Part shown: one piece after another, positions 1 through 7,940 of the stretch | Position numbering within the stretch: position 1 is the first letter of the stretch | How the letters are laid out: each line of letters starts with the position of its first letter | NCBI RefSeq assembly: GCF_001544515.1 | Contig: NZ_FCOL02000006.1 | Location: 124,001-188,000, forward strand | Direction: 5' to 3' | Origin: Caballeronia terrestris | GTDB lineage: Bacteria; Pseudomonadota; Gammaproteobacteria; Burkholderiales; Burkholderiaceae | Length of the DNA stretch: 64,000 bases | The notes under the pieces: generated by a model | Database searches by the model: none | What the model saw: only the letters and a program-made list of their open reading frames with translations | Told to the model about the DNA's origin: nothing | Translations under genes and position numbers: made by a program

Positions 1-704
1 CGCCCGTTTTCGCGCAGGCCGCGGGCGTGAACTTCGTCTATGTCGGCGCGGAGCCGGGTGCCGAGAGCAACGAGGCGATCTTCGTCAAGGCCGATTCTCC
101 CGTGCGCTCGCTCGCCGACCTGAAGGGCAAGCGGATCGCGTTGCAGAAGGGATCGAGCTCCAATTTCCTGCTGCTCCAGGTGCTGAAGAAGGCGGGTCTC
201 AAGCCCGACGACATCAAGCCCGTCTACCTGCCGCCCGCCGATGCGCGCGCCGCCTTCGAAAGCGGCGACGTCGATGCGTGGATCGTGTGGGACCCGTACT
301 ACGCGTCGGCGCAGCAAGCGTTGAAGGTGCGCACCCTCGCTGACTACGCGGGCCTGCCGAAGCCGTACAACTTCTACGAGGCGACGCGTGGATTCGCGCA
401 GAACAATCCGCAGGCGGTGCGCGCGCTGATCGAGCAGTTGCGCGCGGGCGGGCTGTGGGTCAGCGCGCATCCGGCGGAGACCGCCGCGCTGCTAGCGCCG
501 AAGATCGGGCTGGATACGGCGACGGTCGAGAAATGGGTGCGCCGCGTGCCGTACGCCGCGACGCCGATCGACGACAAGATCATCGCGACGCAGCAGACCG
601 TCGCCGACGCGTTCTACCAGGCGAAGCTGATTCCGAAGCAGGTCACGGTGAAGGACAACGTGTGGCGTGACGAGACGCCTGCGCGCACTGCTGCGACGAA
701 TTGA
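1..704 (+). CDS. ABC transporter substrate-binding protein, SsuA/TauA-like (5' partial)
   Basis: The reading frame is open from the first bases (codons begin at position 3), so the start and signal peptide lie outside the window. The visible part carries the family's FAQAAG and VYVG segments near the beginning, a LKGKRIALQKGSSSNF stretch that normally lines the ligand site, and DVDAWIVWDPYY in the middle. This pattern fits periplasmic binding proteins of the NMT1/SsuA type, which deliver aliphatic sulfonates, taurine or related small anions to an ABC importer. No permease or ATPase gene is visible downstream; the next gene is convergent and ends 3 nt away, so any partner genes must be upstream of the window. 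The exact ligand cannot be read from the sequence. Confidence 0.85.
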   Translation, partial: PVFAQAAGVNFVYVGAEPGAESNEAIFVKADSPVRSLADLKGKRIALQKGSSSNFLLLQVLKKAGLKPDDIKPVYLPPADARAAFESGDVDAWIVWDPYYASAQQALKVRTLADYAGLPKPYNFYEATRGFAQNNPQAVRALIEQLRAGGLWVSAHPAETAALLAPKIGLDTATVEKWVRRVPYAATPIDDKIIATQQTVADAFYQAKLIPKQVTVKDNVWRDETPARTAATN

Positions 705-707
705 GCG

Positions 708-1394
708 TCACGCACCGCTGAAGATCGACACGAGATCCGCGCCGCCGCGCGCGCCCGCCTGCGCGACGACGCGCTCTTCCAGTTCCTTCAAATGCTCGCG
801 CATCGCGGCGAGCGCGGTGTCCAGGTCGCCAGATTCGAGGGCGTCGATGAGCTGCGTGTGATCGTCCGATGCACAGATCGACGCCTTCGACGGATCGAAC
901 AGCGCCTTGTACAACTCCGTCTTCGCGACGAGTTGCGCGAAGAAAACATGCAATTCCGGCGCGCCGGCCAGTTCCACGAGCAGCAGATGAAACTGGCCAG
1001 CGAGCCGCACGCAATCCTCGACCTTACCCGCCTTCGACGCACGCTCCTCGCTCTTCACATGCGCGCGCAGACGGCGCTTCTGCTGCGCGGTGAGCGCGCC
1101 GCACAGCGTCACGACGATCCCCGCCTCCAGCAGTTGCCGCGCGCGATACACCGCGCGGATATCGTCTTCCGACGGCGACGGCACGAACGCCCCGCGATTG
1201 GCCTCTAGCACAACTTTTCCCTCGAAGCCGAGCCGCGTCAGCACTTTGCGGATCGTGCCGCGCGTGCAGTCGAACGCGGCGGCGAGATCGCGCTCCACGA
1301 GCTGCGAGCCCGGCGCGAGCTTGCCCTGAAGCAACGCTGAAGTGAGCGCGGCGTGAATGCGTTCGTCGATGGGAAGTTGCTCGGGCGAGGACAT
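708..1394 (-). CDS. GntR family transcriptional regulator (FadR/FCD subfamily)
   Basis: 228 aa. Residues 8-75 form the winged helix-turn-helix: the segment LAPGSQLVERDLAAAFDCTR is the GntR hallmark (start of recognition helix CTRGTIRKVL). Residues 85-215 are an all-helical FCD ligand domain, with the usual Asp/His metal-site spacing (DDIRAVYRARQLLE, later FHLLLVELAG and DDHTQLIDALESGD). It is divergent from the amidohydrolase-MFS operon and the shared 129-bp promoter region contains two TGGTYRACCA palindromes, so I infer it represses that operon and itself until a substrate or product binds. Its 3' end converges on the substrate-binding gene with a 3-nt gap. Family assignment is firm; the effector is unknown. 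Confidence 0.9.
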   Translation of the reverse strand: MSSPEQLPIDERIHAALTSALLQGKLAPGSQLVERDLAAAFDCTRGTIRKVLTRLGFEGKVVLEANRGAFVPSPSEDDIRAVYRARQLLEAGIVVTLCGALTAQQKRRLRAHVKSEERASKAGKVEDCVRLAGQFHLLLVELAGAPELHVFFAQLVAKTELYKALFDPSKASICASDDHTQLIDALESGDLDTALAAMREHLKELEERVVAQAGARGGADLVSIFSGA

Positions 1395-1469
1395 GAATGA
1401 GAAAAAGCGCTTGTTATACGCCGTATTTGGACGGTTCTCATTGTATCGGCTGAGTTACTCTCTCGTCGA

Positions 1470-1502
1470 TGGTTGACCAAATTTAGCTAGAATGGTCAAC
1501 CA
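1470..1502. promoter_or_regulatory. Paired palindromic operator candidate for the GntR regulator
   Basis: TGGTTGACCA (1470-1479) and TGGTCAACCA (1493-1502) are exact reverse complements of each other and each is itself close to a TGGT-NN-ACCA palindrome. Their centres are 23 bp apart, about two helical turns, and a TAGAAT (1488-1493) lies at the inner edge of the second copy. FCD-type GntR proteins bind TNGT-N(1-3)-ACNA sites, so this is a plausible autoregulatory operator covering both divergent promoters. Binding itself is inferred. Confidence 0.6.
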
Positions 1503-1523
1503 AACACCGAGGGATTGCATCAT

Positions 1524-2714
1524 ATGAAATCGTCTGTCTGGATCAGGAACGTGCGGCCGCTCGGAGCGGCATCGGTCGACGTGGAGGTGATCGACGGCTC
1601 GATTGCCGCACTCGCGCCGCATGGGAGCGCGCAGCCGGCGAGCGGCGATACCGTCATCGATGGCGAGGGCGCGCTGCTCTTGCCGGGTTTCGTCGAAGGC
1701 CACACGCACCTCGACAAGACCACGTGGGGCATGCCGTGGTATCGCAACGAAGTCGGGCCGCGTCTCGTCGATCGCATCGAGAACGAGCGGCGTTGGCGCG
1801 CGGCGAGCGGCCACGATGCGGCGCGCGCCTCCCGTGCGCTCGCGCTCGCGTTCCTGCGTGCGGGCACGACCCGTCTGCGCACGCACGTCGACATCGATAC
1901 CGACGCGGGCCTGCGGCATCTCGAAGGCGTCCTCGCCACGCGCGATGCGCTGAAAGACGTGCTCGACATGCAGATCGTCGCGTTCCCGCAGTCGGGCGTG
2001 ACCGGCCGTACGGGCACGCGCGAATTGCTCGACGCCGCGCTCGCAGCCGGCGCCGACGTGCTAGGCGCGCTCGATCCCGCCGCGATCGACGGCGATCCGG
2101 CCGCTTCGCTCGACATCACCTTCGCGCTCGCGACGAAACACCAGAAGCCCATCGACATCCATCTGCACGAACCCGGCGAACTCGGCGCGTTTACGTTCGG
2201 CCTGCTGCTCGATCGCGTCGAGGCGCATGGATTCGGCGGGCGCGTCGTCGTGAGTCATGCGTTTTGCCTCGGCGAATTGGCAGCTACAAAGCGCGATGCG
2301 CTGCTAGAACGAATCGCGCGCGCGGGCGTTGCGCTGCTGACGACCGCGCCCGCGTCCACGCCCGTTCCGCCGTTGCGCGCGGCGCAAGCGGCGGGCGTCA
2401 CGCTATTCGGCGGCAACGACGGCATCCGCGACGCATGGACGCCCTACGGCTCGCCCGACATGCTCGAGCGCGCGATGCTGATCGCGATGCGCTACGACCT
2501 GCGACGCGACGACGACCTCGCCACCGCCCTCGCCTGCGTCACGACCGAAGGCGCGCGCGGCTGCGGTTTCGATCGATATGGCCTTGCGCACGGCGCGCGT
2601 GCGGACCTCGTGCTCGTCGATGCCGAGACCGTCGCGCACGCGATCACGTCGCGGCCGGCACGCCGGCTCGTGATGGCGAACGGCAGCGTCATCGCACCGG
2701 ATTTCGTGCGATGA
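1524..2714 (+). CDS. Amidohydrolase, cytosine deaminase/N-isopropylammelide hydrolase-like
   Basis: 396 aa metal-dependent hydrolase of the amidohydrolase superfamily, CodA/AtzC branch. Visible metal ligands are GHTHLDK (about residues 59-65, HxH), HLHEPG in the middle, VSHAF, and the catalytic Asp in GNDGIRDAWTPYG. CodA-type enzymes deaminate or hydrolyse N-heterocycles in the cytosol; the actual ring substrate here is unknown. I take ATG at 1524 rather than TTG at 1515 because the purine-rich cgaggg at 1508-1513 sits 10 nt before the ATG but touches the TTG. The stop codon overlaps the ATG of the MFS gene (ATGA), so the two are translationally coupled and the transporter probably imports the hydrolase's substrate. 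Confidence 0.85.
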   Translation: MKSSVWIRNVRPLGAASVDVEVIDGSIAALAPHGSAQPASGDTVIDGEGALLLPGFVEGHTHLDKTTWGMPWYRNEVGPRLVDRIENERRWRAASGHDAARASRALALAFLRAGTTRLRTHVDIDTDAGLRHLEGVLATRDALKDVLDMQIVAFPQSGVTGRTGTRELLDAALAAGADVLGALDPAAIDGDPAASLDITFALATKHQKPIDIHLHEPGELGAFTFGLLLDRVEAHGFGGRVVVSHAFCLGELAATKRDALLERIARAGVALLTTAPASTPVPPLRAAQAAGVTLFGGNDGIRDAWTPYGSPDMLERAMLIAMRYDLRRDDDLATALACVTTEGARGCGFDRYGLAHGARADLVLVDAETVAHAITSRPARRLVMANGSVIAPDFVR

Positions 2715-3934
2715 AACCACGCTCCAATTTCGCGTGGCTCGTCGTCATCGTCGCGATCGGGCTGAACCTGCGGCCGCTCCTCACGTCGATCAGCCCGCTC
2801 GCCGGCGTGATCCTGGAATCAACGGGGCTCACGTTTCACGACGCGTCGCTGCTCACCGGGCTGCCGGTCGTCGCGATGGGCGTCTGTGCGTTCGGGGCGA
2901 GCGCGCTCGCGCGGCTCGTCGGCGAGGCGCGCGGCGTGGCGGCGGGGCTCGTCGCGATCGTGATCGCGTGCGGGTCGCGGCTTTTCATCGACAGCGGCAG
3001 CGTGTTGATCGCGAGCGCGGCGGTCGCGGGCGTGGGCGTCGCGGTGATCCAGGCGCTGTTGCCGGGCGTCATGAAGACGCGCTTCGCCGCGCGCCTGCCT
3101 TTCGCGATGGGCCTCTATTCGGCATCGATCATGGCGGGCGGCGGACTCGGCGCGAGCATCACGCCGGGCGTCGCCGCGCGCTTCTCTTGGCACGCGGGGC
3201 TCGCGGTTTGGGCGCTGCCCGCGCTGGTCGCGCTCGTGTCGTGGCGCTTGCTGACGCGCGGTCAGGGCGTGCACGCGTCGCAGCGTTCCAGCGCGACGGG
3301 CAGCCAACCGACGCTCTTTCTCAACCGGCGCGCGTGGGCGCTCGGCGTGTACTTCGGGCTGGTGAACGGCGGCTATACGTGCCTTGTCGCGTGGCTGCCG
3401 GCGTACTACCAGCAGCTCGGACGCAGCGTGACGGCGAGCGGCGCGCTGCTCGCGATCATGACGGTGTTCCAGGCGTCGTCGGCATTGCTGCTGCCGATGG
3501 CCGCCGCGCGCTTTCGCGACCGGCGGCCGTGGCTCGCCGCCGGCCTCGTCGCGCAGCTGACGGGGTTCGCAGCGCTGCTCGTCGCGCCGATGGCCGCGCC
3601 CATTATGATCGTCGCGTTGCTGGGCGGCGGCCTTGGCGGCGTGTTCGCGCTGACGCTCGTCCTCACGCTCGATCACACCGACGACCCGAGGCTCGCCGCG
3701 CGGCTCGTCGCGTTCGTGCAGGGCGTGGGGTTCGTGATCGCGGCGGTGGCGCCGATCGTCGCGGGCATCGTGCGCGACGTGACGGGCGGTTTCTCGCTGT
3801 CGTGGACGATGCTCGCGACGAGCGTCGTCGCGATGACCGGATTGACGCTGGTATTTGCGCCCAGAAGCTACGAGCGGGCGATGCGGGGAAATGCGGAGAA
3901 GGTGACGCGGACTGCGGCGTTGGAAGAAGCTTGA
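2711..3934 (+). CDS. MFS transporter, CynX/NimT-like
   Basis: 407 aa, predicted 12 transmembrane helices. The N-terminus, with GLNLRPLLTSISPL in the first helix, is characteristic of the CynX/NimT family (cyanate, 2-nitroimidazole and related transporters). It begins within the stop of the amidohydrolase (ATGA overlap), has no separate promoter space, and so belongs to a two-gene operon controlled by the divergent GntR regulator. The likely role is uptake of the heterocyclic or carbamate-like compound processed by the hydrolase, or export of its product. The family is clear; the substrate is inferred only from context. A longer reading frame begins upstream at 1724 but is merely an out-of-frame extension over the hydrolase gene. 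Confidence 0.85.
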   Translation: MKPRSNFAWLVVIVAIGLNLRPLLTSISPLAGVILESTGLTFHDASLLTGLPVVAMGVCAFGASALARLVGEARGVAAGLVAIVIACGSRLFIDSGSVLIASAAVAGVGVAVIQALLPGVMKTRFAARLPFAMGLYSASIMAGGGLGASITPGVAARFSWHAGLAVWALPALVALVSWRLLTRGQGVHASQRSSATGSQPTLFLNRRAWALGVYFGLVNGGYTCLVAWLPAYYQQLGRSVTASGALLAIMTVFQASSALLLPMAAARFRDRRPWLAAGLVAQLTGFAALLVAPMAAPIMIVALLGGGLGGVFALTLVLTLDHTDDPRLAARLVAFVQGVGFVIAAVAPIVAGIVRDVTGGFSLSWTMLATSVVAMTGLTLVFAPRSYERAMRGNAEKVTRTAALEEA

Positions 3935-3943
3935 AGAAGTCTC

Positions 3944-4020
3944 TGGCACGGCAGGAGGGACTCGAACCCCCGCCCCTCGGCTTAGAAGGCCGATGCTCTA
4001 TCCAGCTGAGCTACTGCCGC
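3944..4020 (-). tRNA. tRNA-Arg (anticodon TCT)
   Basis: On the minus strand the acceptor GCGGCAG pairs with CTGCCGT, followed by discriminator G and an encoded CCA. The D arm has AGCTCAGCTGGATAGAGC, the anticodon stem-loop is GGCCT-TCTAA-like with loop CTTCTAA giving anticodon TCT, and the T arm carries GGGTTCGAGTCCC. 77 nt with CCA. A TAAAAT element lies just upstream on the minus strand. Confidence 0.97.
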
Positions 4021-4080
4021 GTCGCAAGAGAGCGAGGATTTTACCTCATCGACGGCGCCTGAGCGCCATCGAGATGACGA

Positions 4081-4911
4081 TCAAACCGGTTGCGGATGCA
4101 GCATGAACCAGCCGAGGCACAGTGCCCCCGCGATCACGCAATACACGCCGAACGAAGCCAGCCGTCCGCGCCCTTCGAAGTAGTGCATCAGGAAGCGGAT
4201 GCTCAGATAAGCCGCGATGCCGGTCAGCACGCCGCCGAGCAGTGCATCGCCCAATTGACCGGGCGCGTGAAAGAGCTTCGGCAACTCCAGCACGCCCGCC
4301 GCGAAAATGATCGGCGTGCCGAGCAGGAACGAGAACTCCGCCGCCTTCTCTGCCGTGAGACCCGCCCCGACGCCCGCAATCATCGTCAGCCCGCTACGCG
4401 AAAAACCGGGCACGAGCGCGCCGATCTGCGCGAGACCCACCAGAAACGCCTGCTTGAACGTGAGGCTTTCCGGCGTCCGGGTCGCGCGGGCGCGCTGCAG
4501 ACGGTCGCCGAACCACAGCAGCACGCCGTTCACCATCAGCGCGGCCGCAACGATCCGCAGGTCGTGAAAAATCGCTTCAAGCCGCTTTTCGAGCAGCAAG
4601 CCGACGATCCCCGTCGGAATCGTGCCAATGATCAGCGCCCACATCATGTGGCCGTGCTCGTTGCGACGGCCGCCGAGCGAGGCGAACCAGCCGCCGATCA
4701 GATCTATCCAGCGCCGGCGGAAATACCAGAGGAGCGCGAACGCGGTGCCGAGATGCAGCGCGACCAGAAACGGCAGCAACTGCGGCGCGTGCTTGTCGAT
4801 ATGCATGCCGATCAGGCCGGGCACGAGCAGCGTATGTCCGAGGCTGCTGACCGGAAACAGCTCGGTCACGCCCTGCAGGACGCTAAGAAAAACCAGAAAC
4901 CACAAAGTCAC
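4081..4911 (-). CDS. uppP: Undecaprenyl-diphosphate phosphatase
   Basis: 276 aa integral membrane enzyme that dephosphorylates undecaprenyl pyrophosphate to recycle the lipid carrier for peptidoglycan and O-antigen synthesis; overproduction gives bacitracin resistance. Both family signatures are present: the N-terminal [14 protein letters not shown] (the (E/Q)GxTExxPVSSxGH box) and [10 protein letters not shown] (the PGxSRSxxT box) near residue 155. About eight hydrophobic segments. It belongs to the more divergent branch of BacA proteins ([15 protein letters not shown] instead of FLPVSSTGH), and many Burkholderiales have several paralogues, so this may not be the only UppP in the genome. A 26-residue membrane ORF lies 280 nt upstream on the same strand. 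Confidence 0.93.
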   Translation of the reverse strand: MTLWFLVFLSVLQGVTELFPVSSLGHTLLVPGLIGMHIDKHAPQLLPFLVALHLGTAFALLWYFRRRWIDLIGGWFASLGGRRNEHGHMMWALIIGTIPTGIVGLLLEKRLEAIFHDLRIVAAALMVNGVLLWFGDRLQRARATRTPESLTFKQAFLVGLAQIGALVPGFSRSGLTMIAGVGAGLTAEKAAEFSFLLGTPIIFAAGVLELPKLFHAPGQLGDALLGGVLTGIAAYLSIRFLMHYFEGRGRLASFGVYCVIAGALCLGWFMLHPQPV

Positions 4912-5191
4912 GCGTCGATCCTTTTATCGTTACGGGGAGGACGCGTCGTGCTTTTGCCATCGATCGGGACTGCGGGAGCCGACCGGATTGACGTTACGAG
5001 GGGATTTGAAACGGCACGGCGCGCGAAACCGGACCGATTATGCCGGTGGCGAAATCGGGCGCCAAGCGTTTAAGGCAAGCGGGATGAACCGACAGTCAAA
5101 CGTCGGCAAAACGGATATCGAGGTAAGCAAAAACGAATGAAATCGAAAGCGTGGGCGCGTTTTCAGCCACGCCGACCGACGATTTCGCGCG

Positions 5192-5272
5192 TCACAGCTT
5201 ATAGAGGAAAACCAGTGTGCTCGCGCCGAAGAGACCGAACATCGCCAGAGCCATTGTCATCGCCAAATCCAT
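5192..5272 (-). CDS. Small single-pass membrane protein, 26 aa (unrecognised)
   Basis: Reading frame of 26 codons beginning MDLAMTMALAMF and ending TLVFLYKL. It is preceded by a strong Shine-Dalgarno sequence (AGGAG at 5279-5283 on the minus strand, 6 nt before ATG). Residues 3-24 are almost entirely hydrophobic with GxxxG-like small residues (FGLFGAS) and a positively charged C-terminus (YKL), typical of small inner-membrane proteins such as CydX, KdpF or YnhF, but I recognise none of these. It sits alone between uppP and the mutarotase gene. The SD, membrane-like composition and codon use support a real gene. Function is unknown and no partner is identifiable from the context. Confidence 0.7.
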   Translation of the reverse strand: MDLAMTMALAMFGLFGASTLVFLYKL

Positions 5273-5446
5273 TCCTTCTCCTCGCTCTGTCTGGTTGCCA
5301 ACATAGGGCCCAATAACAACACATCGCGCGCGCGGGCGTCAGTCGCGATTTCCCCCAAAGGGTTTCCCCGTACCATAAAGCAAGGCAGAATCTGCGAGTC
5401 TGTTCCGACCATCCCGCCGTCAATACGCCTCCCGGAGCGCCCCATC

Positions 5447-6349
5447 ATGTCATCCGACGTAGACATCATCGACATCACGCGCGACGGCGCCTCGATCTCG
5501 CTCGCGCCCGGCGCGGGCGGCCGGCTCATGACGTGGCGGCTCGGCGGCGAGCCGGTGATCCACTGGCCAGCATCGCCCGACTGGTCGCAATTCGCGAAGA
5601 TCCGCGGCGGCAATCCGCTGCTCTTTCCGTTTCTGGGCCGCCATTTCGTCGACGGCGAGATCGGCAAGTGGCGCGATCCCGACGGCAAGATCCACGCGCT
5701 GCCGACGCACGGCTTCGCCCGCAACCTGCCCTTCACCTGTACGAAGGACGCGGACGGCCACGGCCTGCGCATGACGCTCGTCGATGGCGACGCCACCCGG
5801 GCGGGTTATCCGTTCGCGTTCCGCTTCGAGGCGGCCTACCGGCTCGTCGATGCCACGACGCTCGAAGTCGAGCTGACCACGTCGAATCCGGGCGAAATCG
5901 CGCTGCCGTACTACGCGGGCCACCATTTCTACTTTCACCTGCCTCACGACCAGCGCGCGATCAGCAGCGTCGAGCTGCCGCGCACGGAGCGCCGTCATCA
6001 GCTCGACGACGGCTCGATCAGCGAGGCGCAGCCGGGCGCGCCCCGCTACACGCTCGACGATCCGGGCATCGTCGACCGGTTTCATTGCTTTACGGGCCCG
6101 TCCGACCAGCCGGTGCGGGTCTTCATGCCGGGGCTGAGGCGCGTGGTGAGCTTCGAGCTCGACCAGCCGGACTCGGTGCCGTGGTACGCGGTGACCACCT
6201 GGACCGAAGCCGATACCTCGGATTTCTACTGCGTCGAGCCGTGGATCGGCCTGCCGGACGCGATCCACAACGGGCGCGGCCTGCGCTGGCTCGCGCCGGG
6301 GAAGACGGAAGCGGCGTCGCTCAGGCTCTCTGTTTCGCCCCTCGACTGA
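5447..6349 (+). CDS. Aldose 1-epimerase family protein (mutarotase-like)
   Basis: 300 aa, beta-sandwich galactose-mutarotase fold. Recognisable landmarks are GGRLMTWR near the start, NPLLFPFLGR, LPTHGFARN with the conserved His around residue 88, GHHFYFHLP with the second active-site His, and a C-terminal YCVEPWIGLP containing the catalytic acid position. Such enzymes interconvert alpha and beta anomers of hexoses or hexose-6-phosphates in the cytosol. It stands alone between the small membrane ORF on the other strand and the LytM lipoprotein downstream, and no sugar-pathway neighbour shows its substrate, so I give no symbol. A GGAG precedes the ATG by about 10 nt. Confidence 0.85.
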   Translation: MSSDVDIIDITRDGASISLAPGAGGRLMTWRLGGEPVIHWPASPDWSQFAKIRGGNPLLFPFLGRHFVDGEIGKWRDPDGKIHALPTHGFARNLPFTCTKDADGHGLRMTLVDGDATRAGYPFAFRFEAAYRLVDATTLEVELTTSNPGEIALPYYAGHHFYFHLPHDQRAISSVELPRTERRHQLDDGSISEAQPGAPRYTLDDPGIVDRFHCFTGPSDQPVRVFMPGLRRVVSFELDQPDSVPWYAVTTWTEADTSDFYCVEPWIGLPDAIHNGRGLRWLAPGKTEAASLRLSVSPLD

Positions 6350-6454
6350 ACGCGGCGCGCCGGGTTTTCGCGTCCAAATAGTCGATGACGTTAAAATCCG
6401 ATGTTTGGACCGCCGCGCACCTTTGCACGTGGCGGCGCTTCGCGAGGTTTAAAG

Positions 6455-7150
6455 TTGGCAACAAGAATTCGACGGCTCCTCTGCGCCTCGCTGGCCGCAG
6501 TGCTCGCCGCTTGCGGCTCGGCGCCGGTCGGGCCGGGTTTCTATCGCGTGGAACAGGGCGACACGGTTTCGAAGATCGCGCGGGCGAACCGGACCTCGGT
6601 GCAGAGCATCACGCGCTGGAACAGCCTGCCGAACGCCGATTCGATCGAAGTCGGACAGGTTTTGCGCGTCGCGCCGCCCGCTGGCACGGCGACCGCCTCG
6701 ACCGGCGGGTTACGGGCTGCGCCGGCTCCTGCTTCATCGGCAAATCGTGACACGACGCCCGATCCTGCGCCCGCAAAAACGCCCGCCGTCTCGCTCATCT
6801 GGCCGGCGCAGGGCGATTTGATCCGCGGTTTCGACGGCAAGACGTCGAAAGGCATCGACATCGGCAACGCGCCGGGCACGAAGGTCGTCGCGGCCGCGGG
6901 CGGCACGGTCGTCTACGCGGGCAACGGCCTGCGCGGCTACGGCAACATGCTGATCGTCAAGCACGATTCGGAATACCTGACCGCCTACGCGCACAACCGC
7001 GCGCTCCTGGTGAAGGAAGGCCAGACGGTCACGCAAGGGCAGCAGATCGCGGAAATGGGCGATACGGACTCGAATCGCGTGATGCTGCACTTCGAGCTGC
7101 GCTATCTGGGCCGTTCGACCGATCCGTCGCGCTACCTGCCGCCGCGCTAA
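6455..7150 (+). CDS. NlpD-like lipoprotein: LysM plus degenerate LytM (M23) domain
   Basis: I choose TTG at 6455 (231 aa) over ATG at 6401: GAGG at 6444-6447 lies 7 nt before it, and the protein then begins with a clean lipoprotein signal ending LAAVLAAC (Cys20). A LysM domain follows (FYRVEQGDTVSKIARANR ... VGQVLRV), then an Ala/Pro linker and a LytM fold (ALIWPAQGD-like start, GYGNMLIVKH, YAHNRALLVKEGQ). The zinc ligands are lost: the usual HxGxD is SKGIDIG and the terminal HxH is MLHFE. E. coli NlpD is degenerate in the same way and acts by activating amidase AmiC at the septum, so an activator role is likely. It is not beside rpoS, where the canonical nlpD sits. Confidence 0.88.
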   Translation: MATRIRRLLCASLAAVLAACGSAPVGPGFYRVEQGDTVSKIARANRTSVQSITRWNSLPNADSIEVGQVLRVAPPAGTATASTGGLRAAPAPASSANRDTTPDPAPAKTPAVSLIWPAQGDLIRGFDGKTSKGIDIGNAPGTKVVAAAGGTVVYAGNGLRGYGNMLIVKHDSEYLTAYAHNRALLVKEGQTVTQGQQIAEMGDTDSNRVMLHFELRYLGRSTDPSRYLPPR

Positions 7151-7175
7151 CACTGAAGTCATGAGGAAAGAACTG

Positions 7176-7487
7176 ATGAAGATGATGAACCGAGCTGCGT
7201 GCCTTGCGACGCTTGGCGCCGTAGCGGCGCTCGGCGGCTGCGCGAATACGTCGACGATGACCTACCTGCCTTCGGGCGACACCGGTTTCGCCATCAACTG
7301 CAGCGGCGGCGATGCGAGCACGAGCTGGGCGGAGTGTTACAAAAAGGCAGGCGAGACGTGCGGGGCTTACGGCTACGAAGTCGTATCGAAGGACACCGAC
7401 GGGGGCGCGACCACAGGCGGAACGGTAGGCGGGATTTTCGGCGCGAACATCAAGAACCGCTCGATGGTGATTCGCTGCAAGCAATGA
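7176..7487 (+). CDS. Small lipoprotein with Cys-rich mature part
   Basis: 103 aa from ATG 7176, chosen because GAGGA at 7163-7167 is 8 nt upstream of it and is part of the alternative start at 7161. The lipobox is ALGGC, followed by a short mature domain with NCSGGDASTSWAECYKKAGETCGAYGYEVVSKD and a glycine-rich TTGGTVGGIFGANIK loop. The WAECYKKAGE-C-GxxGY arrangement recurs in small uncharacterised proteobacterial outer-membrane lipoproteins. It lies 25 nt after the NlpD-like gene on the same strand and may be cotranscribed. Function is unknown. Confidence 0.8.
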   Translation: MKMMNRAACLATLGAVAALGGCANTSTMTYLPSGDTGFAINCSGGDASTSWAECYKKAGETCGAYGYEVVSKDTDGGATTGGTVGGIFGANIKNRSMVIRCKQ

Positions 7488-7674
7488 CCGATGCGTTCGG
7501 CGCGCGCCAGCGAGCGGTGCGCTGAGCCAAGGGTTGCGCGGTGCGCCAGCGGCCCGATAGCGGATCGATATGCGCCGCGAACGCGATCAGCAATGCGATC
7601 GCGACGGGACAAACAGCGAGGCAAATCCACAGCAGAATCATGATCGAAGCGTAGGCGGCGAATGCTCCGATCAT
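7450..7674 (-). CDS. Possible small membrane protein (74 aa), uncertain
   Basis: The N-terminal half (residues 2-36) is strongly hydrophobic, with ILLWICLAVCPVAIALLIAF, consistent with one long or two short membrane helices. The C-terminal half is Arg/Ala-rich and looks like ordinary high-GC reading frame. No good Shine-Dalgarno precedes the ATG, and the 3' end overlaps the lipoprotein gene by 38 nt on the opposite strand. It may be a real short membrane protein with a wrong 3' extension, or chance. Confidence 0.3.
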   Translation of the reverse strand: MIGAFAAYASIMILLWICLAVCPVAIALLIAFAAHIDPLSGRWRTAQPLAQRTARWRAPNASVIACSESPSSGS

Positions 7675-7826
7675 AACGGCGCGGCAAGAATTTCGCCGAT
7701 TACGGGATGTCGCTGGCGGTTACGGGGCATTTTTTACGCGGAGCGCTTTCGCGCTTGATCGCGTAACCGCTATCAACTCGTTACGCTCCGATACAAGCGC
7801 ATACAACCCCGCGCCGCCCTCACCTC

Positions 7827-7915
7827 TATGATCGTTCTCAGCCCGCTCATTCTCTGCGCGAACAGTTAGTGCGGGTCAGAAGCCCCGATGTGCCCGCGTC
7901 GGGGCTTCGCCTTTT
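7827..7915 (+). ncRNA. Candidate small RNA ending in a rho-independent-type hairpin
   Basis: GAAGCCCCGA (7879-7888) and TCGGGGCTTC (7899-7908) form a perfect 10-bp stem followed by GCCTTTT, in an otherwise gene-free 450-bp interval. A TATGAT (-10-like) occurs at 7827-7832 and a 13-codon ORF (ATG 7829, stop 7868-7870) sits just before the stem. No good -35 is visible. Either a short sRNA or leader, or only a terminator. Confidence 0.35.
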
Positions 7916-7940
7916 CCGGCAGCGCAAATTCGAAAGCCGC

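Noticed and set aside
1724..3934. 736-codon reading frame covering hydrolase and transporter
   Set aside because: Only the part from 2711 has transporter features; the first 330 codons are Arg-rich out-of-frame readings of the hydrolase gene.
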